Shown here piece after piece: positions 19,070 to 27,437 of a stretch of DNA of 64,000 nucleotides. The stretch spans positions 558,001 to 622,000 of the forward strand of contig CAVXKO010000005.1 in the NCBI GenBank assembly GCA_963762315.1, given 5' to 3'. The notes below the pieces were generated by a model. The model did no database searches. It saw only the letters and a program-made list of their open reading frames with translations, and was not told where the DNA came from. Source of the DNA: RPQJ01 sp963762315 (GTDB lineage Bacteria; Pseudomonadota; Gammaproteobacteria; Steroidobacterales; Steroidobacteraceae). The position numbers were made by a program, and so were the translations under genes. How positions within the stretch are numbered: position 1 is the stretch's first letter; every line of letters begins with the position of its first letter.

Positions 19070-20011
19070 ATGCGTCGAGCGACGGCTTGGATGGGATTGT
19101 TCGCGGGTGTCGCCCTGGCGTACGGGTCGGCGGCCGGCGCGCAGGCTTTCTCGCAGAAAGGCGCCGATGCGCCCGGCACGCGCTCGGCCAAGAGCGACTG
19201 CGAGAGCGAAGCCCGCCGGCGCGGCTACGCCGTGCTCGCCACCGGCAACTACCAGCAGTACCGCGACGGCTGGTCGATCGACATGCGCGTGCGCGACTAC
19301 CGCGGCCGCGAGTCGACCGGCAGCTGCTTCGTCGAGACGCGCTCGGGCGACGTCAGCCTGTACGGCTTCGGCTGGGGCAACGACGGCGGCAGCAATAATT
19401 CCTTCGAATTCAACTGCGCTTCGATCGACACCAGGTACCGCGAATGCCAGTTGCCCGTCGATGGCCGCGCCCGGCTCGTGAAGCGCTACTCCGAGGCCAG
19501 GTGCGATGAAGGCCGCGGCTGGGGGCAGCGGGGCGATCGTGTGTGGGTCGATCACGGCTGCCGCGCGCGCTTCGAGGTCGTTCGCTGGGCCGGCGGCGGC
19601 GGAATCGGCGGCAACGGCCGGGTCGATTGCCGCTCGCAGACCGGCAAGTACACCGAATGCCGCATCGATCGCGGCTACATCGGTCGCCTCGAACGCGACT
19701 ACAGCGGCGGCCGCTGCACCCGGGACAACTGGGGCAGCAGCGACGGCATCGTCTGGGTGCGCAACGGCTGCCAGGGCCGCTTCACGCTCGAGCGCATCAT
19801 GGGCGGCGGCAATTCCGGCCAGCAGCAGCGCGCGGAAAGCCAATGCCGCAACGAGGCGCGCAAGCGTGGCATGGACGTGCGCAACGTGGCCCAGGCGCGG
19901 CTGCGCGGTTCGTACTGGGAGACGAGCGTCGAGGGCTATTACCGCGGTTCGATGACGCGCGTGAACTGCCGCTTCTACCCGGATTCGAACCGCGTCGACA
20001 TCGGGCTTTGA
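19070..20011 (+). CDS. Secreted DUF3011 repeat protein
   Basis: 313 residues from ATG 19070 (GGGG just upstream). A signal peptide ends at AAGAQA. Two Cys-rich DUF3011-type repeats follow: one from CASIDTRYRECQLPVDGRARLVK to DRVWVDHGCRARFEV, and one from VDCRSQTGKYTECRIDRGYIGRLE to GIVWVRNGCQGRFTL. Each carries paired cysteines likely to form disulfides in the periplasm. An N-terminal and a C-terminal flank (SDCESEARRRGY and SQCRNEARKRGM) resemble each other and frame the repeats. The function of this family is not established. Confidence 0.8.
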   Translation: MRRATAWMGLFAGVALAYGSAAGAQAFSQKGADAPGTRSAKSDCESEARRRGYAVLATGNYQQYRDGWSIDMRVRDYRGRESTGSCFVETRSGDVSLYGFGWGNDGGSNNSFEFNCASIDTRYRECQLPVDGRARLVKRYSEARCDEGRGWGQRGDRVWVDHGCRARFEVVRWAGGGGIGGNGRVDCRSQTGKYTECRIDRGYIGRLERDYSGGRCTRDNWGSSDGIVWVRNGCQGRFTLERIMGGGNSGQQQRAESQCRNEARKRGMDVRNVAQARLRGSYWETSVEGYYRGSMTRVNCRFYPDSNRVDIGL

Positions 20012-20157
20012 CGCAAGCACGATTTCTGCGAAACAGGACCGGATAATCGAGTCCCCACGGGGCTCGAACGGGCGTATCTTGGGTCCCTGGGTTCAGGAGT
20101 CGCTGCCGGTCTCACCGGCGTGCAGGACCCGTCGTCGGGACAGGGAAGGGAACGCTC

Positions 20158-20379
20158 GTGACCATCGTACTCTTGATCATCGTCGCGGCCGCCTGTGGCC
20201 TCATGCTTCTTTACAGTGCGCGCAAGCGGGCCGAGCGAGCCGCTGCCGCAGCGTTGCTCGTGAGGTCCCGTGCGGCCCGCAAGAGCCGGATGCCGGAGGT
20301 CTCGAACAACCTCAAGGGCGTCACCGCCAGCCAGGCGATCGAGCCTATCCGCGCGGATCGCGAGGATCGCGCGGCCTGA
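20158..20379 (+). CDS. Small single-pass membrane protein
   Basis: 73 residues from GTG 20158, with AGGGAAGGGA ending about 6 bases upstream. An N-terminal membrane helix (IVLLIIVAAACGLMLLYSA) is followed by a basic tail of about 50 residues (RKRAERAAAAALLVRSRAARK). No family is recognised. It ends two bases before the stop of the convergent GFA gene. The good ribosome site and clean hydrophobic segment make it plausible. Confidence 0.5.
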   Translation: MTIVLLIIVAAACGLMLLYSARKRAERAAAAALLVRSRAARKSRMPEVSNNLKGVTASQAIEPIRADREDRAA

Positions 20380-20381
20380 GG

Positions 20382-20783
20382 CTACCCTTCGCTGAGGTGA
20401 CGCAACGCGTCCGCCGACTGTTCCCAGCGCTGCCCGTCGAACGGCTCGAGGTCGATTCCGTCGATGGTCGCCGGGTCGAGGCAGCGCGCATTCACGCTGA
20501 ACCCGTCCGGGTTCGAACGCGGCACGTAGAAAGACTTGATCCCGCAGGTGCGGCAGAACAGGTGGCGCGCCGTCCCCGTATTGAACGCGTAGGCCTGCAG
20601 GTCGCCTTGGCCCTGCAGGAGGCGAAAGCGGCTGGCCGGCACGATCAGGTGCCAGTAGCCGGTCATCCGGCAGATCGAGCAGTTACAGTCGTGAACGTTC
20701 AGCCGGGCGGGGGCATCGACTTCAAACCTCACGGCGCCGCAATGGCAGCCGCCGCGGTGGGTGACGAGGGTGGGTGCGCTCAT
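20382..20783 (-). CDS. GFA/CENP-V family zinc protein
   Basis: 133 residues with the Cys pattern of the glutathione-dependent formaldehyde-activating enzyme family: GGCHCGAVRFE, NCSICRMTGYWH and FCRTCGIKSFY, which bind zinc in a Mis18/GFA-like beta fold. Family members are mostly uncharacterised; a true formaldehyde role is rarely shown. The gene is convergent with the small membrane-protein gene and stands alone. Confidence 0.88.
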   Translation of the reverse strand: MSAPTLVTHRGGCHCGAVRFEVDAPARLNVHDCNCSICRMTGYWHLIVPASRFRLLQGQGDLQAYAFNTGTARHLFCRTCGIKSFYVPRSNPDGFSVNARCLDPATIDGIDLEPFDGQRWEQSADALRHLSEG

Positions 20784-20840
20784 CGCCGCACCTTACACCC
20801 CGTCACCGGCCCGATCACCCGGGCCAGGAGCAGGCAAACC

Positions 20841-20918
20841 TCACTTAACGTCGCGGCTGACTTGTTCCACGAACCAGGCGACGACCGAACCGATCAAGAC
20901 GGCAGCTGCAACTTCCAT
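20841..20918 (-). CDS. Possible 25-residue membrane peptide
   Basis: A short frame from ATG 20916-20918 to TGA, preceded by GGAG nine bases upstream. It encodes MEVAAAVLIGSVVAWFVEQV and a short SRDVK end: one hydrophobic helix with a charged tail, typical of small membrane proteins. It lies in the 271-base gap between the GFA and diacylglycerol kinase genes. No homology can be claimed; the support is ribosome site, size and hydropathy only. Confidence 0.35.
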   Translation of the reverse strand: MEVAAAVLIGSVVAWFVEQVSRDVK

Positions 20919-21054
20919 GGTCGGAATCTCCAGTAATGCGCACCGGGACGGTACGAGCAGGATCATCCCGAATCATGATTGCTGCGATGCGGCAAATCGT
21001 TGACGGAATCGTGAATTTGGCGCGAAAGGGACCCTGGCGGCGCGAGTCCCCAGG

Positions 21055-21987
21055 TTATGTCGCATTCCCGCGCACGACCCGCAGCGCCCGCGGCTGCACC
21101 GAGATCTCGACGGGCGTGTGACCGACGACCTGGCCGTCGGCCTGGACAGCTGCGGTCCGGTCGGTCTCGATCCGGATGCGCGCGCCGTGTGCCTCCCACA
21201 GGAGCGGATCGCCCTGCAGTTCGCCGCGGTACAGCTTGGGCAGCTTGAAGAGCGCCTTCAGCAGGCTGACACCACGGATCGCGATCACCTCGAACCGGCC
21301 GTCATCGAGCCGCGCGTGCGGCGCCACGTGCATGCGGTTGCCGCAGTACTGGCCGTTGGCGACGAAGGTGAGCAGCAGCCTTTCGTCAAGCGAACCAGAA
21401 TCGGTGGTGACCCGAAATCGCGGCGCGCGGTAGCGGGTGAGTCCCTTCAGGGCCTCGCGCAGGTACGCAAACTGCGTCGGAACCTGCGTCGGCAGCCGCT
21501 CGATCACGTGCGAGTCGAAGCCCGCTCCCGCGATGTTGATGAACCAGTGCCGCCGCGGGCGGCCGCTCGCGTCCGGTGCGAACTCGAGCAGCCCGACGTC
21601 GTGCAGGAACGTTTCTTCGGCCGCGATGGCTGCGGCGAGGGCGGCCGGATCGCGCGGCATGCCGAGCGAGCGGGCCCAGTCGTTGCCGGTGCCTAGCGGG
21701 ATCGGCGCGAGCGTCACGAGGTCGTCCGTCGGCCGCGGGATCATCATGAGCCCGTTCACGACATCGTTGACCGACCCGTCGCCACCCACGGCGAGGATGC
21801 GCCGGCGACCTTCGATTACGGCGCGCCTCGCGATCGCGCAGCCGTCGCCCGGAGCGGCCGTGAGCACGGTGTCGATGGCCACACCGGCGTTGCTCAGCGC
21901 ATCCGCCACCCGCGGCCACTGCCGGCCGGAACGCGAGCTTCCGGAAGCGGGGTTTACGATGGCGAGCCACGCGTCCTTGCCGACCAT
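21055..21987 (-). CDS. Diacylglycerol kinase family lipid kinase (YegS/BmrU-like)
   Basis: 310 residues. The DAGK catalytic fold is shown by AIVNPASGSSRSG near the start, the nucleotide/phosphate loop VGGDGSVNDVVNGLM and the PLGTGNDWARSLG motif. A C-terminal beta-sandwich follows (GEFEV-like RFEVIAIRGVSLLKALFKL and VQADGQVVGHTPVEI). It phosphorylates a lipid alcohol such as diacylglycerol or a related lipid at the membrane. The DUF4124 gene lies 25 bases upstream on the same strand. Confidence 0.9.
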   Translation of the reverse strand: MVGKDAWLAIVNPASGSSRSGRQWPRVADALSNAGVAIDTVLTAAPGDGCAIARRAVIEGRRRILAVGGDGSVNDVVNGLMMIPRPTDDLVTLAPIPLGTGNDWARSLGMPRDPAALAAAIAAEETFLHDVGLLEFAPDASGRPRRHWFINIAGAGFDSHVIERLPTQVPTQFAYLREALKGLTRYRAPRFRVTTDSGSLDERLLLTFVANGQYCGNRMHVAPHARLDDGRFEVIAIRGVSLLKALFKLPKLYRGELQGDPLLWEAHGARIRIETDRTAAVQADGQVVGHTPVEISVQPRALRVVRGNAT

Positions 21988-22012
21988 GAGTCCTGCGGCC
22001 GCTGCCGCACCG

Positions 22013-22594
22013 TCAGCGCACTGGCGCCGTGCAGTGACTCTCGACGAAGTCCTGCTGGGCGACGACCTGTTCGCGTGTTGCTTTCGACCCCGGCTCGAGC
22101 AGGGTCGCCAGTCGGTTGCGCGCTTCCACGCAGGACGGGCTGTTCGCGACGCGCAGCTTTGCGGCCATGGCCTCCTGCTCGCGTCGGCGCGCCGGATCCT
22201 TGCTGCAGTTCAACTCCGCCGTCTGCTGCAGGCGGCGCAGTTCCGCGGCGCTCGTGGGCTGCGAACCGCTGGTGAGACGGTCCAGCGACTCGAGCGCGAT
22301 GACGCATTCGCGCGTGCGCAGGCTGCCGAGCACATCCTCACGCTGCGCCACCTGCGCGGGCGTCGCGCTCGAGCGCGGCGCCGAGGCGCTGCCCGAAGAG
22401 CTGCGGTTGCCGGACGACGAGCTCTTGCCCGAGGACGGCGAGCTGCGGATGTCGATGCGCTCGGCCTGCACGCCCTTCGGCGGCTTCTCGCTCGAGATGT
22501 GGATGACGCCTTCGGCATCGGTCCAGCGGTACACCGCGTCCGACCACGCCAGGGCGGGGACGAGCAGCAACAGGACGAGGAGTAGCTGTCGCAA
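22013..22594 (-). CDS. DUF4124 domain periplasmic protein
   Basis: 193 residues from a TTG start at 22592-22594; no ATG or GTG fits the signal peptide (LLLVLLLLVPALAWS). The mature N-terminus has the DUF4124 pattern VYRWTDAEGVIHISSEKPP, a small WW-like beta fold common in gammaproteobacterial envelope proteins. A Ser-rich low-complexity stretch and a helical C-terminal half with several Cys follow. Function unknown. Confidence 0.8.
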   Translation of the reverse strand: MRQLLLVLLLLVPALAWSDAVYRWTDAEGVIHISSEKPPKGVQAERIDIRSSPSSGKSSSSGNRSSSGSASAPRSSATPAQVAQREDVLGSLRTRECVIALESLDRLTSGSQPTSAAELRRLQQTAELNCSKDPARRREQEAMAAKLRVANSPSCVEARNRLATLLEPGSKATREQVVAQQDFVESHCTAPVR

Positions 22595-22614
22595 GCGAGA
22601 TCAGGAATGGGGAA

Positions 22615-22660
22615 CCTCTCCCGCTTGCGGGAGAGGTCGGCCGCCAGGCCGGGTGAGGGC
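22615..22660. repeat. Single palindromic repeat unit (CTCTCCCGC/GCGGGAGAG)
   Basis: One copy of the element also found at 11.9 and 15.4 kb: hairpin 22615-22636 followed by GGTCGG and GGGTGAGGG. It sits between the stop of korB and the start of the DUF4124 gene, where it can act as a terminator for the kor operon. Confidence 0.85.
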
Positions 22661-22665
22661 CAGAA

Positions 22666-23721
22666 TCATGCGTAACGCTGGAGGATCTTCGTGAGTCCCG
22701 CCTGGCCCGGGTGCAGCTTCTCGTAGGGCAGCTTGTTGAGCGGCACGTCGGTGGTGCCGTTCATGTCGTGCATGTCCTTGCCGCCTTCGGACACGAAGAT
22801 CAGGCCGGTTACGTGCTCGCCCTCGCGCAGCTTGCTGCGCAGGTACTCGAAGGCCTTGCCGCGGTGCGTCGGGTCGTAGCTCCTGTCGAGCTTGCGCAGC
22901 AGCAGCGTGCTGCCGTCGTGCACCTGCACCGGCAGCACCTCGCCCTCGCCGTACGACGCCTTGATCTCCTGCCGCAACGGGATGTAATCCGCATGCACGG
23001 CCTCGTGATAGTGCTCGCGCGTGAACGTGTAGCTCTTGGTCGAGCCCACGTGGTCGTTGAACGTCACGCAGGGCGAGATGATGTCGATCATCGCGAAGCC
23101 CTTGTGCATCAGGCCGGCCTTGATGAGCGGCACCAGCTGTTCGCGGTCGCCCGAGAAGCTGCGCGCGATGAAGGTGCCGCCGAGCGAAAGCGCCGCGAGG
23201 CACGGGTCGACCGGCGCCTGCAGGTTCTCCTCGCCCTTCTTCGACTTGGTGCCGATGTCGGCCGACGCGGAGAACTGGCCCTTCGTGAGCCCGTACACGC
23301 CGTTGTTCTCGCAGAGGTAGAGCATGTTCACGTTGCGCCGGATCGCGTGCGCGAACTGCCCGAACCCGATCGACAGCGAGTCGCCGTCGCCCGAGACGCC
23401 GATGTAGATGAGGTCGCGGTTCGCGGCATTGGCGCCGGTCGCCACGGAGGGCATGCGGCCGTGCACGCCGTTGAAGCCGTGCGCGCCGCTCGCGAAATAC
23501 GCCGTGGTCTTCGACGAGCACCCGATGCCCGAGAGCTTCGCGAGCTGCTCGGGGCGCACGCTCAGCTCCCAGATGGCCTGGGTGATCGAGGAGGTGACCG
23601 AGTCGTGGCCGCAGCCGGCGCAGAGCGTCGACATGGCGCCCTCGTAGTCGCGGCGCGTGAGCCCGATCTCGTTCTTCGGCAGGTCCGGGTGGCGGACTTT
23701 CGGCTTGTTGATGAAGGACAT
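22666..23721 (-). CDS. korB: 2-oxoacid:acceptor oxidoreductase, beta (TPP-binding) subunit
   Basis: 351 residues. The TPP-binding subunit of 2-oxoacid:ferredoxin oxidoreductases has LCAGCGHDSVTSSI with the cluster-associated Cys pair, GCSSKTTAYF, and the TPP/Mg motif VSGDGDSLSIG followed by CENN. The intact long C-terminus (DGSTLLLRKLDRSYDPTHRGK) is typical of the 2-oxoglutarate type. ATG 23719-23721 is 29 bases after the alpha-subunit stop, so it is the last gene of a three-gene operon. It decarboxylates 2-oxoglutarate or pyruvate to the acyl-CoA, with electrons passing to Fe-S carriers. Confidence 0.92.
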   Translation of the reverse strand: MSFINKPKVRHPDLPKNEIGLTRRDYEGAMSTLCAGCGHDSVTSSITQAIWELSVRPEQLAKLSGIGCSSKTTAYFASGAHGFNGVHGRMPSVATGANAANRDLIYIGVSGDGDSLSIGFGQFAHAIRRNVNMLYLCENNGVYGLTKGQFSASADIGTKSKKGEENLQAPVDPCLAALSLGGTFIARSFSGDREQLVPLIKAGLMHKGFAMIDIISPCVTFNDHVGSTKSYTFTREHYHEAVHADYIPLRQEIKASYGEGEVLPVQVHDGSTLLLRKLDRSYDPTHRGKAFEYLRSKLREGEHVTGLIFVSEGGKDMHDMNGTTDVPLNKLPYEKLHPGQAGLTKILQRYA

Positions 23722-23750
23722 GGTCGGTAACGGGTGTCCGGTAAAAGGGG

Positions 23751-25592
23751 TTACTTCGCCGCGGCGAGCGACGCGCGCTTCGCGTCGCCCAGTTCGGCAA
23801 TGACGGCCTCGACGATCTCCTTCGAGGTCATCGGCAGGCCGCTGTAGTGCAGGATGGAGTGCAGCTTCGACTTCGGCACGTCGGTCTCGAGCGTCAGCAG
23901 CGAGCGCAGCTGGGCGTCGCGGTTCTGCTCGACCACGAAGATCTTCTCGTGCGAGGCCATGAACGCCTCCACTTCCTTCGTGAACGGGAAGGCCTTGATG
24001 CGCATGTAGTCGATGGGGATGCCGCGCTTCGCGAGGATGTCGCGCGCCTCGTTGACGGCGCCGCGGCAGCTGCCGACGGCAACCAGCCCGATGTCGCTGG
24101 TGCCCGTGGCCTCGATCACCGGCGGCGGCACCAGGGCCTTGGCGCGCTTGAACTTGCGCAGCAGCCGGTCGAGCACGACCTGGTACTCCGCGGAGTCCTC
24201 GGTGTAGCCGCCGTACTGGTTGTGCCCCGAGCCGCGCGTGAAGTACGCACCCTTCGGCGAGACGCCCGGCAGCGTCCGGTAGGTGATGCCGTCGTCGTCC
24301 TTGTCGAGGTAGCGGTGGAACTTCGGCAGCGCCTCGATCTCTTCCTTCGAGAGCACCTTGCCGCGGTCGGGACGGTAGGCGTCGTCCCAGACGAGGTCCT
24401 TGCACATCCAGTCGTTCATGCCGATGTCGAGGTCCGACATCACGAACACCGGGGTCTGCAGGCGCTCGGCCAGGTCGAACGCCTGGATCGCCATGTAGAA
24501 GCATTCCTCCGGGTTCGACGGGAACAGCAGCACGTGCTTGGTGTCGCCGTGCGAGGCGTAGGCGCAGAGCAGGATGTCGCACTGCTGCGTCCGGGTCGGC
24601 ATGCCGGTCGAGGGGCCGACGCGCTGCACGTCGAAGATCACGGCCGGAACCTCGGCGTAATACGCCAGTCCGATGAACTCGCTCATGAGCGAGATGCCCG
24701 GGCCGCTCGTCGCGGTGAAGGCGCGTGCGCCGTTCCAGTTGGCGCCGAGCACCATGCCGATCGCGGAGAGCTCGTCCTCGGCCTGGATCACGGCGAAGTT
24801 GTTCTTGCCGGTCTCCGGGTCGACGCGCAGCTTCTGGCAGAACGACTTGAACGCGTCCATCAGCGAGGTGGACGGCGTGATCGGATACCACGGGCCGACG
24901 GTCGCACCCGCGTACACCGCGCCGAGGCCGGCGGCCGTGTTGCCGTCGATCATCACGTGGCCCTTCGTCTTGTCCATGCGCTCGACGCGCAGCGGCAGGG
25001 GGCAGGGCAGGTTCGCCTTGGCGTAGTCGTAACCGAGCTGCACGGCCTTCATGTTCGCGTCGACGAGCGCGGGCTTCTTGGCGTAGCTCTCGTTCAGCAG
25101 CTGGCGGATCACCTCGACGTCGAGGTCGAGCAGCGCCGCGAGCAGGCCCGCATACATGACGTTCTTCATCAGGATGCGGTTGCGCACGCCGACGAAGTTC
25201 TCATTGCAGATCTTCGCAAGCGGCGCGCCGAGGATGGTGATGTCCTCGCGCGAGAGCACGGCCGAGCGGGGCCAGGTCGAGTCGTAGATCAGGTAGCCGC
25301 CGGGGCTCACTTCGCGGACGTCCTTCTGGTACGTCTCGGCGTTCATGGCGACCATCAGGTCCACCCGGCCGGAGCGCGCGACGTAGCCTTCCTTGGTGAC
25401 GCGGATCTCGTACCACGTGGGCAGGCCCTGGATGTTCGACGGGAAATAGTTCTTTCCCATCACCGGGACGCCCATCCGGAAGATGGACTTCATCAGCAGC
25501 GAGTTGGCACTGGCCGAGCCGGTGCCGTTCACGTTCGCGAGCTTGATGACGAAGTCGTTTACGCGGTCTTGGTTTGCTTGGGACTTGGCCAT
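23751..25592 (-). CDS. korA: 2-oxoacid:acceptor oxidoreductase, fused gamma-alpha subunit
   Basis: 613 residues from ATG 25590-25592. The first ~190 residues form the gamma (CoA-proximal) domain: NVNGTGSASANSLLMKSIFRMGVPV and LPTWYEIRVTKEGYVARSGRVD. The rest is the alpha/pyrimidine domain: MIDGNTAAGLGAVYAGATVGPWYPITPSTSL, then AEDELSAIGMVLGANWNGARAF and TSGPGISLMSEFIGLA. This gamma-alpha fusion is the form typical of KorA. It overlaps the end of the GltD-like gene by 34 bases and precedes korB by 29, so the three are one transcript. All frames are intact over 4.7 kb, unlike many other genes here. Confidence 0.92.
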   Translation of the reverse strand: MAKSQANQDRVNDFVIKLANVNGTGSASANSLLMKSIFRMGVPVMGKNYFPSNIQGLPTWYEIRVTKEGYVARSGRVDLMVAMNAETYQKDVREVSPGGYLIYDSTWPRSAVLSREDITILGAPLAKICNENFVGVRNRILMKNVMYAGLLAALLDLDVEVIRQLLNESYAKKPALVDANMKAVQLGYDYAKANLPCPLPLRVERMDKTKGHVMIDGNTAAGLGAVYAGATVGPWYPITPSTSLMDAFKSFCQKLRVDPETGKNNFAVIQAEDELSAIGMVLGANWNGARAFTATSGPGISLMSEFIGLAYYAEVPAVIFDVQRVGPSTGMPTRTQQCDILLCAYASHGDTKHVLLFPSNPEECFYMAIQAFDLAERLQTPVFVMSDLDIGMNDWMCKDLVWDDAYRPDRGKVLSKEEIEALPKFHRYLDKDDDGITYRTLPGVSPKGAYFTRGSGHNQYGGYTEDSAEYQVVLDRLLRKFKRAKALVPPPVIEATGTSDIGLVAVGSCRGAVNEARDILAKRGIPIDYMRIKAFPFTKEVEAFMASHEKIFVVEQNRDAQLRSLLTLETDVPKSKLHSILHYSGLPMTSKEIVEAVIAELGDAKRASLAAAK

Positions 25593-27376
25593 GAGTGGTC
25601 GGTGGCGTGCGGAAGGTGGATCTTGGATTTCTGCATGTCCCAGGCGGCCGTGGGGCAGCGCTCGGCGCAGAGCCCGCAGTGAACGCAGAGGTCTTCGTCC
25701 TTTACCATGACGCGGCCCGTCTGCTTGAGCGCGTCGGACACGAACAGGGACTGGTTCGGGCTGTGGCGCGGCGCCCTGAGGCGCGTCGAAAGCTCCGCTT
25801 CCTCGCCGTTCTTCGTGATGGTGAGGCAGTCGGTGGGGCAGATGTCGATGCAGGCGTCGCACTCGATGCAGAGCTTCGCCTCGAACACCGTCTGGATGTC
25901 GCAGTTGAGGCAGCGCTGCACTTCCTGCGCGGTCTGCTCTGCGTCGAAGCCCAGCTCGACCTCGATGTTGATCTGCTTGAAGCGCTCCTTGAGGCTCACG
26001 TGCGGCACGAGCCGGCGCTCGACCGGGTTGTAGTCGTTCTTGTACGACCACTCGTGCAGGCCCATCTTGCGCGACGAGAGCTTCATCGTGGGCGGCAGCC
26101 GGTTCGTGACGGGCTGCCCCATGCAGTGGTTGTGGATCGAGATCGCGGCCTGGTGGCCGTGCTCGACGGCCCAGATGATGTTCTTCGGGCCGAACGCTGA
26201 GTCGCCGCCGAAGAACACGCCGGGACGCGTCGACTGGTACGTCGTCGCATCCACCACCGGCACGTGCCACTTGTCGAAATCGATGCCGAGGCCATCCTCG
26301 ATCCAGGGGAACGCATTTTCCTGGCCGATGGCGAGGATCACGTCGTCGGCCGGCAGGAATGTCTCGCCCGTGACGCGCTCGGCCGTGATGCGGCCCTTCG
26401 CGTCGAAGTCGTACTCCATCGTGTCGAACATCATGCCCTTGAGGCGGCCGTTCTCCACCACGAACGCCTTCGGCGAGTGGTTGACCACGATCTCGACGTT
26501 CTCGGACTCGGCGTCCTCGAGTTCCCACTCCGAGGCCTTGAAGAACTGGCGCGGCTTGCGCGCCATCACCTTCACGTCTTTCGCGCCGAGGCGCAGCGAC
26601 GAGCGGCAGCAGTCCATGGCCGTGTTGCCGACGCCGATGATCAGCACCTTCTCGCCGATCCTGTCGAGGTGCTTGAACGCGACCGACTCGAGCCACTGGA
26701 TGCCGATGTGGATGTTCGCATCGCCCTCCTGGCGGCCCGGCAGCTTCAGCTCCTTGCCCTTCGGGGCGCCGCTGCCGACGAATACCGCATCGTAGCCGCC
26801 GGTCTCGAGCAGCTTCTTCATGCTCTCGACGCGCGAGTTGTAGCGGATCTGGGCGCCCATCGACTCGATGTAGCCGATTTCCTCGGTGATCACGCTGTCG
26901 GGCAGGCGGAAGGCCGGGATGTTCGTGCGCATGAGGCCGCCCGGCTTGTCCCACTGCTCGAGCACCACCACCTCGTAACCAAGGGGCAGGAGGTCGTTCG
27001 CCACGGTGAGCGAGGCGGGGCCCGCGCCGATGCACGCGACGCGCTTGCCGTTCTTCTGCTTCGGAATGACGGGCAGGCGCTTCGTGATGTCGTCCTTGTG
27101 GTCGGCCGCGACACGCTTCAGGCGACAGATCGCGACCGGCTTTTCTTCCACGCGGCCGCGCCGGCACGCGGGCTCGCAGGGCCGGTCGCAGACACGGCCG
27201 AGGATGCCGGGGAACACGTTGGATTCCCGGTTGACCAGGTAGGCTTCCGAGAAATCCCCCAGTGCAATCAAGCGGATGTACTCGGGCACGTCGGTGTGGG
27301 CCGGGCAGGCCCATTGGCAGTCGACGACCCGGTGGAAGTAGTCCGGATTCGACGTATCGGTCGGTGGGCAGCTCAC
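25559..27376 (-). CDS. GltD-like FAD/NAD(P) oxidoreductase with [4Fe-4S] domains, partner of KorAB
   Basis: About 605 residues from GTG 27374-27376 (AAGGGA upstream); the frame is open further upstream but not conserved-looking. The N-terminal GltD-type cluster domain is CQWACPAH ... CDRPCEPACRRG. Two Rossmann motifs follow: CIGAGPASLTVANDLLPLGYE for FAD and LIIGVGNTAMDCCRSSLRLG for NAD(P)H. The C-terminus has two ferredoxin-type clusters, CIECDACIDICPTDC and CVHCGLCAERCPTA. It likely passes electrons between NAD(P)H and KorAB. The gene overlaps korA by 34 bases. Confidence 0.88.
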   Translation of the reverse strand: MSCPPTDTSNPDYFHRVVDCQWACPAHTDVPEYIRLIALGDFSEAYLVNRESNVFPGILGRVCDRPCEPACRRGRVEEKPVAICRLKRVAADHKDDITKRLPVIPKQKNGKRVACIGAGPASLTVANDLLPLGYEVVVLEQWDKPGGLMRTNIPAFRLPDSVITEEIGYIESMGAQIRYNSRVESMKKLLETGGYDAVFVGSGAPKGKELKLPGRQEGDANIHIGIQWLESVAFKHLDRIGEKVLIIGVGNTAMDCCRSSLRLGAKDVKVMARKPRQFFKASEWELEDAESENVEIVVNHSPKAFVVENGRLKGMMFDTMEYDFDAKGRITAERVTGETFLPADDVILAIGQENAFPWIEDGLGIDFDKWHVPVVDATTYQSTRPGVFFGGDSAFGPKNIIWAVEHGHQAAISIHNHCMGQPVTNRLPPTMKLSSRKMGLHEWSYKNDYNPVERRLVPHVSLKERFKQINIEVELGFDAEQTAQEVQRCLNCDIQTVFEAKLCIECDACIDICPTDCLTITKNGEEAELSTRLRAPRHSPNQSLFVSDALKQTGRVMVKDEDLCVHCGLCAERCPTAAWDMQKSKIHLPHATDHSWPSPKQTKTA

Positions 27377-27437
27377 GGAGGTCCCTTGCGCGTTGGCGAA
27401 ACGCGAGCTTAGCGGTTTTGCGCTACAGCGCAACGGC

